64,000 nucleotides of DNA from Ga0077523 sp038324085 (GTDB taxonomy: Bacteria > Pseudomonadota > Gammaproteobacteria > Burkholderiales > Ga0077523), in NCBI GenBank assembly GCA_038324085.1, contig JBBQHP010000024.1, forward strand, positions 1-64,000, read 5' to 3'. Shown here one piece after another: positions 52,246-62,077 of the stretch. The notes beneath the pieces are model-generated. The model did no database searches. It was not told the origin of the DNA and saw only the letters and a program-made list of their open reading frames with translations. The first letter of the stretch is position 1; each line of letters starts with the position of its first letter. Position numbers and translations under genes: made by a program.

Positions 52246-53358
52246 TCAGCGGATGCGCTTTTCGGTCCCGGGATCGAAGAACACGAGCTTCGAAACATCG
52301 AATACCAGATCGAGCGCGTGGCCCGCTCTTGCTTCTGTGTCGGGATGTACGCGGCATGTCACGGGCATATCATTCAGGCGAATGATGACGAGTGTGTCCG
52401 GGCCGGTGGGTTGCACCATTTCGATCTGCGTCGTGCGCTGCACCAGGTGCGGATTGGACCCTGTGTACGGATCCTTGTCGGTTATCTGCTCTGGTCGCAG
52501 GCCGAGAATCACGTCGGCGCCGGCCATCGCATCCAGGCCGGCGACGTCGGGAGGCGCAGGCACGAAGAACTCGCCGGTCTCATCGCGCAGAACCGCGCCG
52601 GGGCGGTGGTCCCTGACCTCGACCCTGCAGCGGACGAAGTTCATGGAAGGTGAGCCGATGAAACCGGCGACGAACAGGTCGGCGGGATCGCCGTAGACTT
52701 GCTGCGGCGTGCCGACCTGCCGTATCTCGCCTTCCTTCATCACGACGATGCGATCGCCGAGAGTCATCGCTTCGATCTGGTCATGGGTCACGTACACGAT
52801 GGTCTTTCCGACGCGCTCGTGCAGCAGCTTGATCTCCGTGCGCATGTCGACCCGCAGCTTGGCGTCGAGATTGGACAGCGGCTCGTCGAACAGGAACAAC
52901 GCGGGGTCGCGTGCGAGCGCGCGTCCCATCGCGACGCGCTGGCGCTGGCCGCCGGAGAGCTGCGATGGCTTGCGCTCGAGCAGGTGCTCCATCTGCAGCG
53001 TCTTGGCGACCCGCGCGAGCGCCGCTTCCATCTGTCGGGGCTTCGTCTTGCGGATGCGCAGTCCGAACAGGATGTTCTCGCGCACGTTCATCGTCGGATA
53101 GAGCGCGTAGGACTGGAACACCATGGCGATGTCGCGATCCTTGGGCGGCAGGTCGTTGACGACGCGCCCGCCGATCGCGATCTCGCCTTCGGTAGTCGTG
53201 TCGAGCCCCGCGATCATGTTGAGCAAGGTCGATTTGCCGCAGCCCGACGGCCCCACGAGGATGACGAACTCGCCATCTCCCACCTCGAGGCTGATGCGCT
53301 TCAGGATAGTGGTCTCGCCGAAGCGCTTCACGACGTTCCGGATGGACAGCGCGCCCAA
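52246..53358 (-). CDS. sugar ABC transporter ATPase (MalK/UgpC type)
   Basis: ATPase of a CUT1 importer, 370 residues. Walker A GPSGCGKST is at about 36-44; the signature is QLSGGQRQRVAMGRALARDP; Walker B is LFLFDEPLSNLDAKLR. A C-terminal regulatory OB-type domain (about 240-370) marks the MalK/UgpC group. The start is TTG 53358, three bases after the upstream permease stop. It is convergent with the SemiSWEET gene, five bases away. Confidence 0.93.
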   Translation of the reverse strand: MGALSIRNVVKRFGETTILKRISLEVGDGEFVILVGPSGCGKSTLLNMIAGLDTTTEGEIAIGGRVVNDLPPKDRDIAMVFQSYALYPTMNVRENILFGLRIRKTKPRQMEAALARVAKTLQMEHLLERKPSQLSGGQRQRVAMGRALARDPALFLFDEPLSNLDAKLRVDMRTEIKLLHERVGKTIVYVTHDQIEAMTLGDRIVVMKEGEIRQVGTPQQVYGDPADLFVAGFIGSPSMNFVRCRVEVRDHRPGAVLRDETGEFFVPAPPDVAGLDAMAGADVILGLRPEQITDKDPYTGSNPHLVQRTTQIEMVQPTGPDTLVIIRLNDMPVTCRVHPDTEARAGHALDLVFDVSKLVFFDPGTEKRIR

Positions 53359-53361
53359 GGC

Positions 53362-54243
53362 CTAGCCTTTCACGGATCCCGCGGTCAGGCCGCGCACGAA
53401 GTATTTCCCGGCCACGACGTAGAGCACCAGCGTCGGCATCGCCGCGATGATCGCCGCCGCCATGTCCACGTTGTATTCCTTGACCGCGGTCGAGGTGTTG
53501 ACGAGATTGTTCAACGCGACGGTGATCGGTTGGCGCTCACCGCTCGAGAACACCACGCCGAACAGAAAGTCGTTCCAGATCTGCGTGAACTGCCAGATGA
53601 AGCAGACCACGATGATCGGGGGCGACAGCGGCAGGATGATCCGCCAGAAGATAATGAAGAATCCGGCGCCGTCGATCCGCGCCGCCTTCACCATCTCCTC
53701 CGGAATGCTCACATAGAAGTTTCGGAAGAACAGCGTGGTGAAAGCCAGGCCATAGACCACGTGCACGAACACGAGCCCCGTGGTCGTGTTCGCGAGCCCG
53801 AGCCAGCCGAGCGTCTGGGCCATCGGCAGCAGTACGACCTGGAAGGGAATGAAACAGCCCACGAGGAGGAGGGTGAACAAGGCGTCCGATCCCCTGAACC
53901 GCCACAGGGTCAGCACATAACCGTTGAAGGCGCCAATGAGCGACGAGATCACCACCGCCGGCAGCACGAAACGCACGGAATTCCAGAAGTTGCCCTTGAG
54001 TCCACTGCAATCGGCACCGGTGCAGGCACTGCCCCAGGCTTTCGACCAGGCGTCGAAGCTCACGCGCGCGGGCAATGAAACGAGGCTTCCGGAACGGATC
54101 TCGTCCAGCGACTTGACCGAAGTGGCGAGCATCACGAACAGCGGCGCGAGGTAGTACAACGCGACCAGGATCAACAGCCCGTACACGACCGCCCGTCCGA
54201 TCGATCGTGGCCCGGCACTCTCGGCGCGCGCGTGGTCAACCAC
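53362..54243 (-). CDS. sugar ABC transporter permease (MalG type)
   Basis: Inner-membrane permease of 293 residues with six membrane segments. The EAA loop that contacts the ATPase is SIPEEMVKAARIDGAGFFIIF, followed by WRIILPLSPP. Start GTG 54243 overlaps the upstream permease stop by eight bases. It works as a heterodimer with the MalF-type subunit. Confidence 0.93.
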   Translation of the reverse strand: MVDHARAESAGPRSIGRAVVYGLLILVALYYLAPLFVMLATSVKSLDEIRSGSLVSLPARVSFDAWSKAWGSACTGADCSGLKGNFWNSVRFVLPAVVISSLIGAFNGYVLTLWRFRGSDALFTLLLVGCFIPFQVVLLPMAQTLGWLGLANTTTGLVFVHVVYGLAFTTLFFRNFYVSIPEEMVKAARIDGAGFFIIFWRIILPLSPPIIVVCFIWQFTQIWNDFLFGVVFSSGERQPITVALNNLVNTSTAVKEYNVDMAAAIIAAMPTLVLYVVAGKYFVRGLTAGSVKG

Positions 54244-55153
54244 GACGACTCCGGCGGACTTCCGAATACATCATAGGCACGATCACCGCCACGACGGTCC
54301 CCAGCATCATCATCGCGGACGCGGCCCCGACGCCGATCTGGTTGCGTGTGAATCCGAATGCATACATGAATGTCGCGGGCAGATCGGACGAGAACCCCGG
54401 GCCGCCTCCGGTCAGTGCCATGACCAGATCGAAGCTCTTGATGGCGATGTGGGCGAGGATCATGACGGCACTGAAGAACACCGGCCGCAGGCTGGGAATG
54501 ATGATGCTCCAGTAGATACGGGGCATCGTTGCGCCGTCGACCTGAGCCGCCTTGATGATCGAATCATCGATACCACGCAGTCCGGCGAGAAACAGGGCCA
54601 TCACGAATCCGGACGATTGCCATGCGCCCGCGATCACGACCGTATAGATCGACATCTCAGGGTTCACCAGCCAGTCGAAGGTGAATCCGGGGAATCCCAG
54701 TTGCCGCACGAGTCGCTCGATGCCGAGGCCCGGGTTGAGGATCCATTTCCACGCGGTGCCCGTTACGATGAACGACAGCGCCATGGGATAGAGGTAGATC
54801 GATCGCAGGATTCCCTCGGCCCGGATCTTCTGATCCAGCAGGATCGCGAGCAGCAGTCCCACGGCGAGGCAGACCGATACGAACAGACCGCCGAAGACGC
54901 ACAGGTTCTTCACCGCCACCCACCAGCGCTCGTTTGCGAACAAGCTGGCGTACTGCACGAATCCGACGAACTCGTAGTTCGGCAGCAGCCGCGATTTCGT
55001 GAACGACAGGATGCCGGTCCAGACGATGAATCCGTAGACGAACAGCAGGCTGCACAGCAGGGTCGGCCCGAGCACGATCTTGGGCAACGCGGCCTCCAGC
55101 GCATCGAGCGTCGAGCGGCGGGGTCGCGCGAGTCCGGCAGCCGTAGCCTGCAT
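54236..55153 (-). CDS. sugar ABC transporter permease (MalF type)
   Basis: Permease partner, 305 residues with six membrane segments. The EAA loop is GIDDSIIKAAQVDGATMPRIY followed by WSIIIPSLRP. It lacks the large MalF periplasmic loop and so is of the shorter UgpA type. The start ATG 55153 has a strong AGGAGG site. A stem lies between it and the binding-protein gene. Confidence 0.93.
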   Translation of the reverse strand: MQATAAGLARPRRSTLDALEAALPKIVLGPTLLCSLLFVYGFIVWTGILSFTKSRLLPNYEFVGFVQYASLFANERWWVAVKNLCVFGGLFVSVCLAVGLLLAILLDQKIRAEGILRSIYLYPMALSFIVTGTAWKWILNPGLGIERLVRQLGFPGFTFDWLVNPEMSIYTVVIAGAWQSSGFVMALFLAGLRGIDDSIIKAAQVDGATMPRIYWSIIIPSLRPVFFSAVMILAHIAIKSFDLVMALTGGGPGFSSDLPATFMYAFGFTRNQIGVGAASAMMMLGTVVAVIVPMMYSEVRRSRRG

Positions 55154-55194
55154 GGAGCCCTCCTTCGTCGAGGCGGGTAAAGGGCGAGGCCGGG

Positions 55195-55209
55195 AGCCCC
55201 GCCGGGGCT
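55195..55209. repeat. hairpin between binding-protein and permease genes
   Basis: AGCCCC (55195-55200), loop GCC, GGGGCT (55204-55209): a perfect six-pair stem just after the binding-protein stop (55219). No U-run follows. It is placed as in many sugar importer operons where a stem protects the binding-protein mRNA and keeps its level above that of the permeases. Confidence 0.5.
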
Positions 55210-55218
55210 AGTGCCGGA

Positions 55219-56481
55219 TCAACTCTTCTTTGCCGCCGCCGCCATCTTCGCTGCCGCGTCCTTGGGCGACATGCTCGAATTCATGAACTGCGTGACCACA
55301 TCGAACATCGCACCCTGGACGGCGGAAGGCATCGCCATGCCGTGCGCCCAGCTCGGCACGAGCTTGCCGGCCTTGCTGCTCGACTGGAACTCGGCTGCGG
55401 AGTCTTTCGCGCACTGGTCGAATTTGCTCATGTCCATGCCGGAACGCGCGGGGATGGAACCCTTGTTCAAGTTGAACACTTCCTGGAATCGCGGTTCCAT
55501 GATGGCCGTCGCCAGATCCGCCTGGGCTTTCTTCGCTTCGGCATCCTTCTGCTCGAACATGATGAAGCTGTCGATGTTGAAGGTGAACGCGCCTGCGGTG
55601 CCCGGCGCCGGGACGCAGACGTAGTCCTTGCCCGGGACCTTCTTGGCGGCCGTGAACTCGCCCTTGGCCCAGTCACCCATGAACTGCATGGCCGCCTTGC
55701 CGTTGATGACCATCGCCGTGGCCAGGTTCCAATCGCGATTCGCGGCATCCTTGTCGATGTACTTCTGCACCGTGCGCAGGGTGGTGAACGCCTTTTCCAT
55801 CACCGGACTGCCGAGCGCCGCCGGATCGAGCTTCACGAAGGCCTTCTCGTACCAGTCGGCACCGCCGATTCCGAGCGCCACGGATTCGAACACGGTCGCG
55901 TCCTGCCACGGTTGCCCGCCATGGGCGACGGCAATGAAGCCGGCCTTGCGGATCTTCTCGGCTGCTACCGCGAACTCGTCCCAGGTGGTCGGAATCTTCG
56001 CGCCCGATTTCTTGAACACCTCCGGATTGGCCCACATCCAGTTCACCCGATGGACGTTGACCGGCACCGCCACGTAATGTCCCTGGTACTTCATCACGTC
56101 GCTCACCACCGTGGGCAGCAGCGCATCCCAGTTGCCGGCCTTGGACACCGTGTCGAGTTGCGTGAGCACGCCTTCGGCGCCCCATTCCTGGATCGACGGT
56201 CCTTTCACTTGGGCTGCCGTCGGCGGCTTGCCGGAGATCACGCGTGACTTCAGCACGGTCATCGCGTTCTCGCCGCCGCCGCCGGCCACGGCGAAGTCTT
56301 TCCAGGTGTGGCCCTCGGCCTCGAGGATCTTCTTCAGTTCCGCGACCGACTTGGCCTCTCCGCCCGAGGTCCACCAGTGCAATACCTCGACATCTCCGGC
56401 GATGACGGAGCCGGCGATCAGCAGCGTGCCTGCGGCAGACGCGACGAGTGTGCGAACGAACGCGCGTTGGACGATGTTCAC
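55219..56481 (-). CDS. sugar ABC transporter substrate-binding protein
   Basis: Periplasmic solute-binding protein of the extracellular family 1 type, 420 residues. The signal peptide is about 1-27 (VRTLVASAAGTLLIAGSVIAG), and the mature part begins DVEVLHWWTSGGEAKSV. VPVNVHRVNWMWANPEVFKK and the PSSQ-like C-terminal lysine tail are present. The start is GTG 56481 with GGAGGAGATC directly before it. Related proteins bind glucose/mannose or other sugars; placement with glk supports glucose, by inference. Confidence 0.9.
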   Translation of the reverse strand: MNIVQRAFVRTLVASAAGTLLIAGSVIAGDVEVLHWWTSGGEAKSVAELKKILEAEGHTWKDFAVAGGGGENAMTVLKSRVISGKPPTAAQVKGPSIQEWGAEGVLTQLDTVSKAGNWDALLPTVVSDVMKYQGHYVAVPVNVHRVNWMWANPEVFKKSGAKIPTTWDEFAVAAEKIRKAGFIAVAHGGQPWQDATVFESVALGIGGADWYEKAFVKLDPAALGSPVMEKAFTTLRTVQKYIDKDAANRDWNLATAMVINGKAAMQFMGDWAKGEFTAAKKVPGKDYVCVPAPGTAGAFTFNIDSFIMFEQKDAEAKKAQADLATAIMEPRFQEVFNLNKGSIPARSGMDMSKFDQCAKDSAAEFQSSSKAGKLVPSWAHGMAMPSAVQGAMFDVVTQFMNSSMSPKDAAAKMAAAAKKS

Positions 56482-56693
56482 GATCTCTCCTCCGGTGTGT
56501 TTCTGGGTGCGACAGAACGGCCCTTGCGTCGCCCCGGGATACCTGCCCGACCCGCGTCCCGAACCGCCTGTTCCGCTCGTACGAAGGTTGCGGTCAGCAT
56601 ACCCGTGCGATTCGCGCGTTGTCCATGTGCCCCGCGAAACGGCGTGGCCGGGGCTGGGATACAATCCGGCCGACACGAAGCAGAGGAGACAAC

Positions 56694-57704
56694 ATGCCCA
56701 TCCGCGTTGCAATCAACGGCTACGGCCGCATCGGTCGGAACATTCTGCGTGCCCTCTACGAATCAGGGCGAAACGGCGAGCTCCAGATCGTAGCCATCAA
56801 CGATCTCGGCAGTGCGGAAACCAACGCGCACCTGACGCGCTATGACACCGCCCACGGCAAGTTCGACGGCACCGTCGCAGTCCAGGGCGATTCGCTGATG
56901 GTCAACGGGGACGCCATCAAGGTGTTGGCGGAACGTGACCCGGCGAAATTGCCGTGGAAATCGATGAGCGTGGACGTGGTGATGGAATGCACGGGTCTGT
57001 TCACGGCCAAGGAGAAGGCGTCGGCGCACATCGCCGGCGGCGCGAAAAAGGTGATCATCTCTGCACCGGGCAAGAACGTCGACGCCACCATCGTCTATGG
57101 CGTCAACCACCAGACGTTGAAGCCGGCACATACCGTCATTTCGAACGCGTCCTGTACCACCAATTGCCTAGCGCCCATGGTCAAGCCGTTGCACGATCGC
57201 ATCGGTCTGGTCGCGGGGCTCATGACGACGATCCACGCGTATACCAACGACCAGGTGCTGACGGACGTCTATCACGAGGACCTCCGGCGCGCTCGCTCGG
57301 CGACAATGTCCATGATCCCGACCAAGACGGGTGCCGCATCGGCCGTGGGTGAAGTCCTGCCGGAGCTCAAGGGGCGGCTCGACGGCTATGCCATCCGGGT
57401 GCCGACCATCAACGTCTCGCTCGTGGACCTGTCGTTCATCGCGAAGCGTCCGACCTCGGTCGAAGAGGTGAACGAGATCATCAAGACTGCCGCGGCAGGC
57501 GAACTGAAGGGCATCCTCGGCTACACCACCGAGCCGCTCGTCTCGGTCGATTACAATCATGATCCGCGCTCGTCCATATTCGACGGCACGCTCACCAAGG
57601 TTTCAGAAGGCACTCTGGTGAAGGTCTCTTCCTGGTACGACAACGAGTGGGGCTTCAGCAACCGGATGCTGGATACCGCGGTCGCATTCATGAACGCGAA
57701 GTGA
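56694..57704 (+). CDS. gap: glyceraldehyde-3-phosphate dehydrogenase, type I
   Basis: NAD-dependent GAPDH, 336 residues. The NAD-binding start is INGYGRIGRN, the catalytic cysteine C154 is in SNASCTTNCLAP, and the partner histidine is in the later region YHEDLRRARSA to IPTKTGAA. ATG 56694 is preceded by GAGGAG. The 212-bp gap upstream holds no gene; it must carry the divergent promoters for this gene and the importer. Confidence 0.97.
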   Translation: MPIRVAINGYGRIGRNILRALYESGRNGELQIVAINDLGSAETNAHLTRYDTAHGKFDGTVAVQGDSLMVNGDAIKVLAERDPAKLPWKSMSVDVVMECTGLFTAKEKASAHIAGGAKKVIISAPGKNVDATIVYGVNHQTLKPAHTVISNASCTTNCLAPMVKPLHDRIGLVAGLMTTIHAYTNDQVLTDVYHEDLRRARSATMSMIPTKTGAASAVGEVLPELKGRLDGYAIRVPTINVSLVDLSFIAKRPTSVEEVNEIIKTAAAGELKGILGYTTEPLVSVDYNHDPRSSIFDGTLTKVSEGTLVKVSSWYDNEWGFSNRMLDTAVAFMNAK

Positions 57705-57776
57705 GGGTTGCAAGGCGCTCCTGACCGGGTCTCCCTTCCGGTCACGAGCGCGGTACCGGACGCCTGGCGAAGAAAA

Positions 57777-58955
57777 ATGTCCCTGTTGAAACTCTCCGAT
57801 CTGGATGTGCGCGGCAGACGCGTGCTGATCCGCGTCGATTTCAATGTCCCGATGGCCGACGGACGCATATCCGACGACACCCGAATCCGGGCCGCGCTTC
57901 CCGGAATCCGGCAAGCACTCGACCAAGACGCCAAAGTCATGCTGGTATCGCACCTCGGCCGACCGACGGAGGGCGTGTTCGATCCCGCCGAATCGCTCGA
58001 GCCGGTGGCGCGCCGCTTGTCGGAACTGCTCGGCGTCGAGGTCCCGCTCGAGCGTGATTGGCTGGATGGCGTGGAAGTGGACGCCGGTCGTGCTGTCCTG
58101 CTCGAGAACTGCCGGTTCAACACGGGCGAAAAGAAGAACGACGAAGGGCTCTCCAGACGCATCGCAGCGCTATGCGACGTCTATGTCAACGATGCGTTCG
58201 CGACCGCGCATCGCGCCGAAGCGACGACCCATGGGGTGGCGCGTTTCGCGCCGGTTGCCTGCGCCGGACCGCTCATGGCTGCCGAGATCGAAGCGCTCAC
58301 CAAGGCGTTGCATGATCCGGCGCGGCCCATGATCGCGATCGTCGGCGGGTCGAAAGTATCGACCAAGCTCACGATCCTCGCGTCGTTGGCGGAAAAAGTG
58401 GACCAACTGATCGTAGGTGGCGGCATTGCCAACACGTTCATGCTGGCGGCGGGACTGCCGATCGGCAAGTCGCTCGCCGAACCCGATCTCGTGCCCGAAG
58501 CGCGCCGCATCATCGACGCCGCGGCGACCCGCGGCGCCTCGGTGCCAATTCCCCAGGACGTGGTAGTCGCCAAGACGTTCGCAGCCGATGCGGTCGCGAT
58601 CCCGAAGCAGGTCGCGGCTGTCGCACCGGATGACCTGATACTGGATATCGGGCCGGCGACCGCAGCGCAGTACGCGACCATGCTCAAGGCCGCTCGCACG
58701 ATCGTCTGGAACGGCCCCCTCGGAGTATTCGAATTCGACCAGTTCGGCAACGGCACGAAATCCATCGCCGAGGCCATCGCCGGATCGAGCGGCTTCTCGC
58801 TCGCCGGGGGCGGCGACACCATCGCCGCGATCTCGAAGTACGGCATCACGGATCGCGTGTCCTATATCTCTACCGCCGGCGGCGCATTCCTCGAGTTTCT
58901 CGAAGGCAGGAAGCTGCCCGCGATCGAGATACTCGAAGCCCGCGCAACGGGCTGA
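57777..58955 (+). CDS. pgk: phosphoglycerate kinase
   Basis: Glycolytic kinase of 392 residues. The N domain has VRGRRVLIRVDFNVPMADGRI and SHLGRPTEG. The nucleotide-binding C domain has GGSKVSTKLTIL, IVGGGIANTFMLA and GGGDTIAAISKYG. ATG 57777 is chosen. It follows gap by 72 bp. Confidence 0.97.
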   Translation: MSLLKLSDLDVRGRRVLIRVDFNVPMADGRISDDTRIRAALPGIRQALDQDAKVMLVSHLGRPTEGVFDPAESLEPVARRLSELLGVEVPLERDWLDGVEVDAGRAVLLENCRFNTGEKKNDEGLSRRIAALCDVYVNDAFATAHRAEATTHGVARFAPVACAGPLMAAEIEALTKALHDPARPMIAIVGGSKVSTKLTILASLAEKVDQLIVGGGIANTFMLAAGLPIGKSLAEPDLVPEARRIIDAAATRGASVPIPQDVVVAKTFAADAVAIPKQVAAVAPDDLILDIGPATAAQYATMLKAARTIVWNGPLGVFEFDQFGNGTKSIAEAIAGSSGFSLAGGGDTIAAISKYGITDRVSYISTAGGAFLEFLEGRKLPAIEILEARATG

Positions 58956-58969
58956 CCGGATCCCACCCC

Positions 58970-60400
58970 ATGTACCGCAGCACCAAGATCGTCGCCACGC
59001 TCGGGCCGGCCTCGTCGGATCGGGACGTGCTGCGCAGGATGATCGCCGCAGGTGTCGACGTAGTACGCATGAATTTCTCGCACGGGAGTGCGGATGACCA
59101 TCTCGCGCGCGCCGAGGTAGTTCGCGAAGCCTCCCGCGAACTCGAGCGCACCGTGGGCATCATGTGCGATCTGCAAGGTCCGAAGATCCGCATCGGGAAA
59201 TTCGAAGGTGGACGGATCCACCTGGACAACGGCGCGCCGTTCATTCTCGATGCCGCCTGCGCGCTGGGCAACCAGGAAAGAGTCGGCCTCGACTACCCCG
59301 AACTTCCGAATGACGTGCGCGCCGGCGACATCCTGCTGCTCGATGACGGACGCATCACGCTCACGGTCGAGCGCGTCAGCGGCAGCGAGATCCACACGAT
59401 CACCCGGCACGGCGGCGACCTGTCGAACAACAAGGGCATCAACCGCCAGGGCGGAGGCCTGACCGCCCCCGCGCTGACGGGCAAGGACATGGAGGACATT
59501 CGCACGGCAACGCGCATGAAGGCTGATTTCCTCGCCGTGTCGTTCCCGAAGAGCGGTGCCGACATGTATATGGCGCGCGAACTGATGCGCGCCGCGGGCG
59601 GGCGCTCGTTGCTGATCGCCAAGATCGAACGGGTCGAAGCTGTCGCCGCGCTGGTCGAGATTCTCGATGCCTCCGACGGCATCATGGTGGCGCGCGGCGA
59701 CCTCGCGGTGGAAGTGGGTGACGCAGCCGTGCCCGCATTGCAGAAGCGGATGATCCGGCTGGCGCGCGAACGCAACAAGCTCACCATCACCGCGACGCAG
59801 ATGATGGAATCCATGATCGACAGTCCTGTGCCGACTCGAGCCGAGGTTTCGGACGTGGCCAACGCGGTGCTCGACGGCACGGACGCCGTCATGCTTTCCG
59901 CGGAAACCGCGGCGGGAAAGTTTCCGGTGCAGACGGTGGAGTCCATGAGTCGGATCTGCCTGGAAGCCGAGAAATCGGCAGACACGACGCTCGACCGCGA
60001 ATTCCTGAACCGCGTGTTTACGCGCGTCGACCAGTCCATCGCGATGGCGGCGCTGTTCACGGCGTTTCATCTGAAGGTCAAGTGCATCGCGGCGCTGACC
60101 CAGTCGGGCTCCACGGCGTTGTGGATTTCGCGATTGAACTGCGGCGTGCCGATCTATGCGCTTACGCCCGAGATCACCACGCGCTACCGCCTGTCCCTAT
60201 ACAAGGACACCTATCCTCTGATGATCCAGTACTTCGGCAGCGACCGCGAACAGTTGCTGCGCGAAGCCGAGGAGCAGCTGAAGCGGCACGGCGCCGTGCA
60301 GGATGGCGACCTCATCGTGGTGACCATCGGGGAGCCGATCGGCAAGCCGGGTGGCACCAATACGATGAAGATCGTGAAGGTCGGCGAGATCAAGAATTGA
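58970..60400 (+). CDS. pyk: pyruvate kinase
   Basis: Pyruvate kinase of 476 residues. It has STKIVATLGPASSD at the start, the catalytic region LIAKIERVEAVA, DGIMVARGDLAVEVG and SPVPTRAEVSDVANAVLDGTD with the active-site SAETAAGKFP. The C-terminal domain resembles the usual bacterial allosteric domain. It follows pgk by 14 bp. In many betaproteobacteria fba comes next; here purE does. Confidence 0.96.
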   Translation: MYRSTKIVATLGPASSDRDVLRRMIAAGVDVVRMNFSHGSADDHLARAEVVREASRELERTVGIMCDLQGPKIRIGKFEGGRIHLDNGAPFILDAACALGNQERVGLDYPELPNDVRAGDILLLDDGRITLTVERVSGSEIHTITRHGGDLSNNKGINRQGGGLTAPALTGKDMEDIRTATRMKADFLAVSFPKSGADMYMARELMRAAGGRSLLIAKIERVEAVAALVEILDASDGIMVARGDLAVEVGDAAVPALQKRMIRLARERNKLTITATQMMESMIDSPVPTRAEVSDVANAVLDGTDAVMLSAETAAGKFPVQTVESMSRICLEAEKSADTTLDREFLNRVFTRVDQSIAMAALFTAFHLKVKCIAALTQSGSTALWISRLNCGVPIYALTPEITTRYRLSLYKDTYPLMIQYFGSDREQLLREAEEQLKRHGAVQDGDLIVVTIGEPIGKPGGTNTMKIVKVGEIKN

Positions 60401-60416
60401 TGGGAGGGGCGGGGCA

Positions 60417-60917
60417 ATGACTTCGACGGTGCCCTTGGTCGCCGTGGTGATGGGATCGTCGAGCGACTGGGACACGATGAAGCACGCGGGAGCGATACTC
60501 GACGAATTTCAGGTCCCCTACGAGGCCAAGGTGGTTTCGGCGCATCGCACCCCGGACGCGATGTTCGAGTTCGCGGCCACGGCTGCGGGGCGGGGGCTCC
60601 GATGCATCATCGCCGGCGCCGGCGGGGCGGCGCATCTACCCGGCATGATCGCCGCGAAGACGACCTTGCCGGTGCTGGGCGTCCCGGTCCAGAGCCGGGC
60701 GCTGCAAGGGCTCGACTCGCTGCTGTCCATCGTGCAGATGCCAAGGGGCGTGCCGGTCGCGACGTTCGCCATCGGCGAGGCGGGGGCAGCCAATGCCGCG
60801 CTGTTCGCCGTTTCGATGCTCGCCACGAACGACCCCGAGCTCGCGCGCCGCATCGACGAGTTCCGCCGCGCGCAGGAAGCGCGGGTCATGGCGATGCAGC
60901 TTCCGCCGACGCCATGA
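60417..60917 (+). CDS. purE: N5-carboxyaminoimidazole ribonucleotide mutase
   Basis: Class I PurE, 166 residues, converting N5-CAIR to CAIR in purine synthesis. The motifs VMGSSSDWDTM, SAHRTPDAMFEFA and AGAGGAAHLPGMIAA are present, with VPVQSRALQGLDSLLSIVQMP. Its stop overlaps the purK start (ATGA). Confidence 0.97.
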   Translation: MTSTVPLVAVVMGSSSDWDTMKHAGAILDEFQVPYEAKVVSAHRTPDAMFEFAATAAGRGLRCIIAGAGGAAHLPGMIAAKTTLPVLGVPVQSRALQGLDSLLSIVQMPRGVPVATFAIGEAGAANAALFAVSMLATNDPELARRIDEFRRAQEARVMAMQLPPTP

Positions 60918-62077
60918 AGCCGGTGGCTCCGGGTGCGTGGCTGGGCCTGCTGGGCGGCGGCCAGCTGGGTCGCATGTTCACCATGGCCGCGCAGAGCATG
61001 GGCTACAAGGTCGTGGTGGTCGATCCGGGGGAGCACAGTCCCGCGGGTTCCGTGGCGGATGAGCACCTGCGCGCGAGCTACCTGGACGACGCGGCGCTCG
61101 ACGAACTCGCGCACCGGTGCGCCGCCGTGACGACGGAGTTCGAGAACGTTCCCGCTGAAGCCCTGAGGCGTCTCGCCAGGCATTGCGCAGTGAGCCCCGC
61201 TGCAGACACCGTGGCCGTGGCGCAGGACCGTGTGCGCGAGAAGCGGTTCCTTGCCGGCATCGGACTCGGCATCGCGCCGTTCGCCGTGATCGAACGCGAC
61301 GCCGACATCGATGCCCTCGACAGCGCGCTGCTGCCGGGCATCCTCAAGCGGGCGCGCTTCGGCTACGACGGCAAGGGGCAGGTCCAGGTCACCTCGATCG
61401 ACGCGGTGCGCACCGCTTTCTGGGCGCTCGGCGCCGAGGCCTGCGTGCTCGAGCAGCAACTCGATCTCGAGCTGGAACTTTCCTGCGTGGTGGCGCGCGG
61501 GTTCGACGGCGAGACCCGCGCCTTCCCGGTGGCCGAGAACGCGCACGCCAGCGGCATTCTCGACGTCAGCATCGTCCCGGCGCGCATCTCCCCTGCCCTC
61601 GCCGAGCGCGCGCGCGCAGCCACGCTCAGGGTCGCGGAAGCGCTCGACTATCGCGGCGTGCTCTGCGTCGAGTATTTCCTGGTCGCCGGCGGCGAATTGC
61701 TTGCCAACGAGATCGCGCCGCGCCCCCACAACAGCGGTCACTACACGATCGATGGCTGCATCACCTCGCAGTTCGAGCAGCAGGCGCGCGTCATGTGCGG
61801 ATTGCCCCTGGGCGATACCGCCGCGCATGGGCCGAGTGTGATGGTCAATCTGCTCGGTGACCTGTGGGCCGAGGGCGAGCCCGACTGGACGCAGGTGCTG
61901 CGTCATCCGCGCGCCAAGCTCCATCTGTATGGCAAGGACGTCGCGCGGCCAGGCCGGAAAATGGGGCACTTCACCGTGCTCGATGCCGATCTGTCCGGTG
62001 CGCTCGCCGCGGCCACGGCCATCAAGACGCAGCTCGACGCGGACGCGCACCTCGTTCCGGTGCGTCATAGCGCATGA
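60914..62077 (+). CDS. purK: N5-carboxyaminoimidazole ribonucleotide synthase
   Basis: ATP-grasp enzyme of 387 residues that makes N5-CAIR for PurE. The start is WLGLLGGGQLGRMFTMAAQ, ATP-grasp is marked by GILKRARFGYDGKGQ and LEQQLDLELELSCVVAR, and the end by ANEIAPRPHNSGHYT. It overlaps purE at its start and purC at its end, each as ATGA. Confidence 0.97.
   Translation: MKPVAPGAWLGLLGGGQLGRMFTMAAQSMGYKVVVVDPGEHSPAGSVADEHLRASYLDDAALDELAHRCAAVTTEFENVPAEALRRLARHCAVSPAADTVAVAQDRVREKRFLAGIGLGIAPFAVIERDADIDALDSALLPGILKRARFGYDGKGQVQVTSIDAVRTAFWALGAEACVLEQQLDLELELSCVVARGFDGETRAFPVAENAHASGILDVSIVPARISPALAERARAATLRVAEALDYRGVLCVEYFLVAGGELLANEIAPRPHNSGHYTIDGCITSQFEQQARVMCGLPLGDTAAHGPSVMVNLLGDLWAEGEPDWTQVLRHPRAKLHLYGKDVARPGRKMGHFTVLDADLSGALAAATAIKTQLDADAHLVPVRHSA

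Noticed and set aside
60518..62068. 516-codon minus-strand ORF antisense to purE/purK
   Set aside because: Composition is typical of a reverse-complement shadow; purE and purK on the plus strand are certain.
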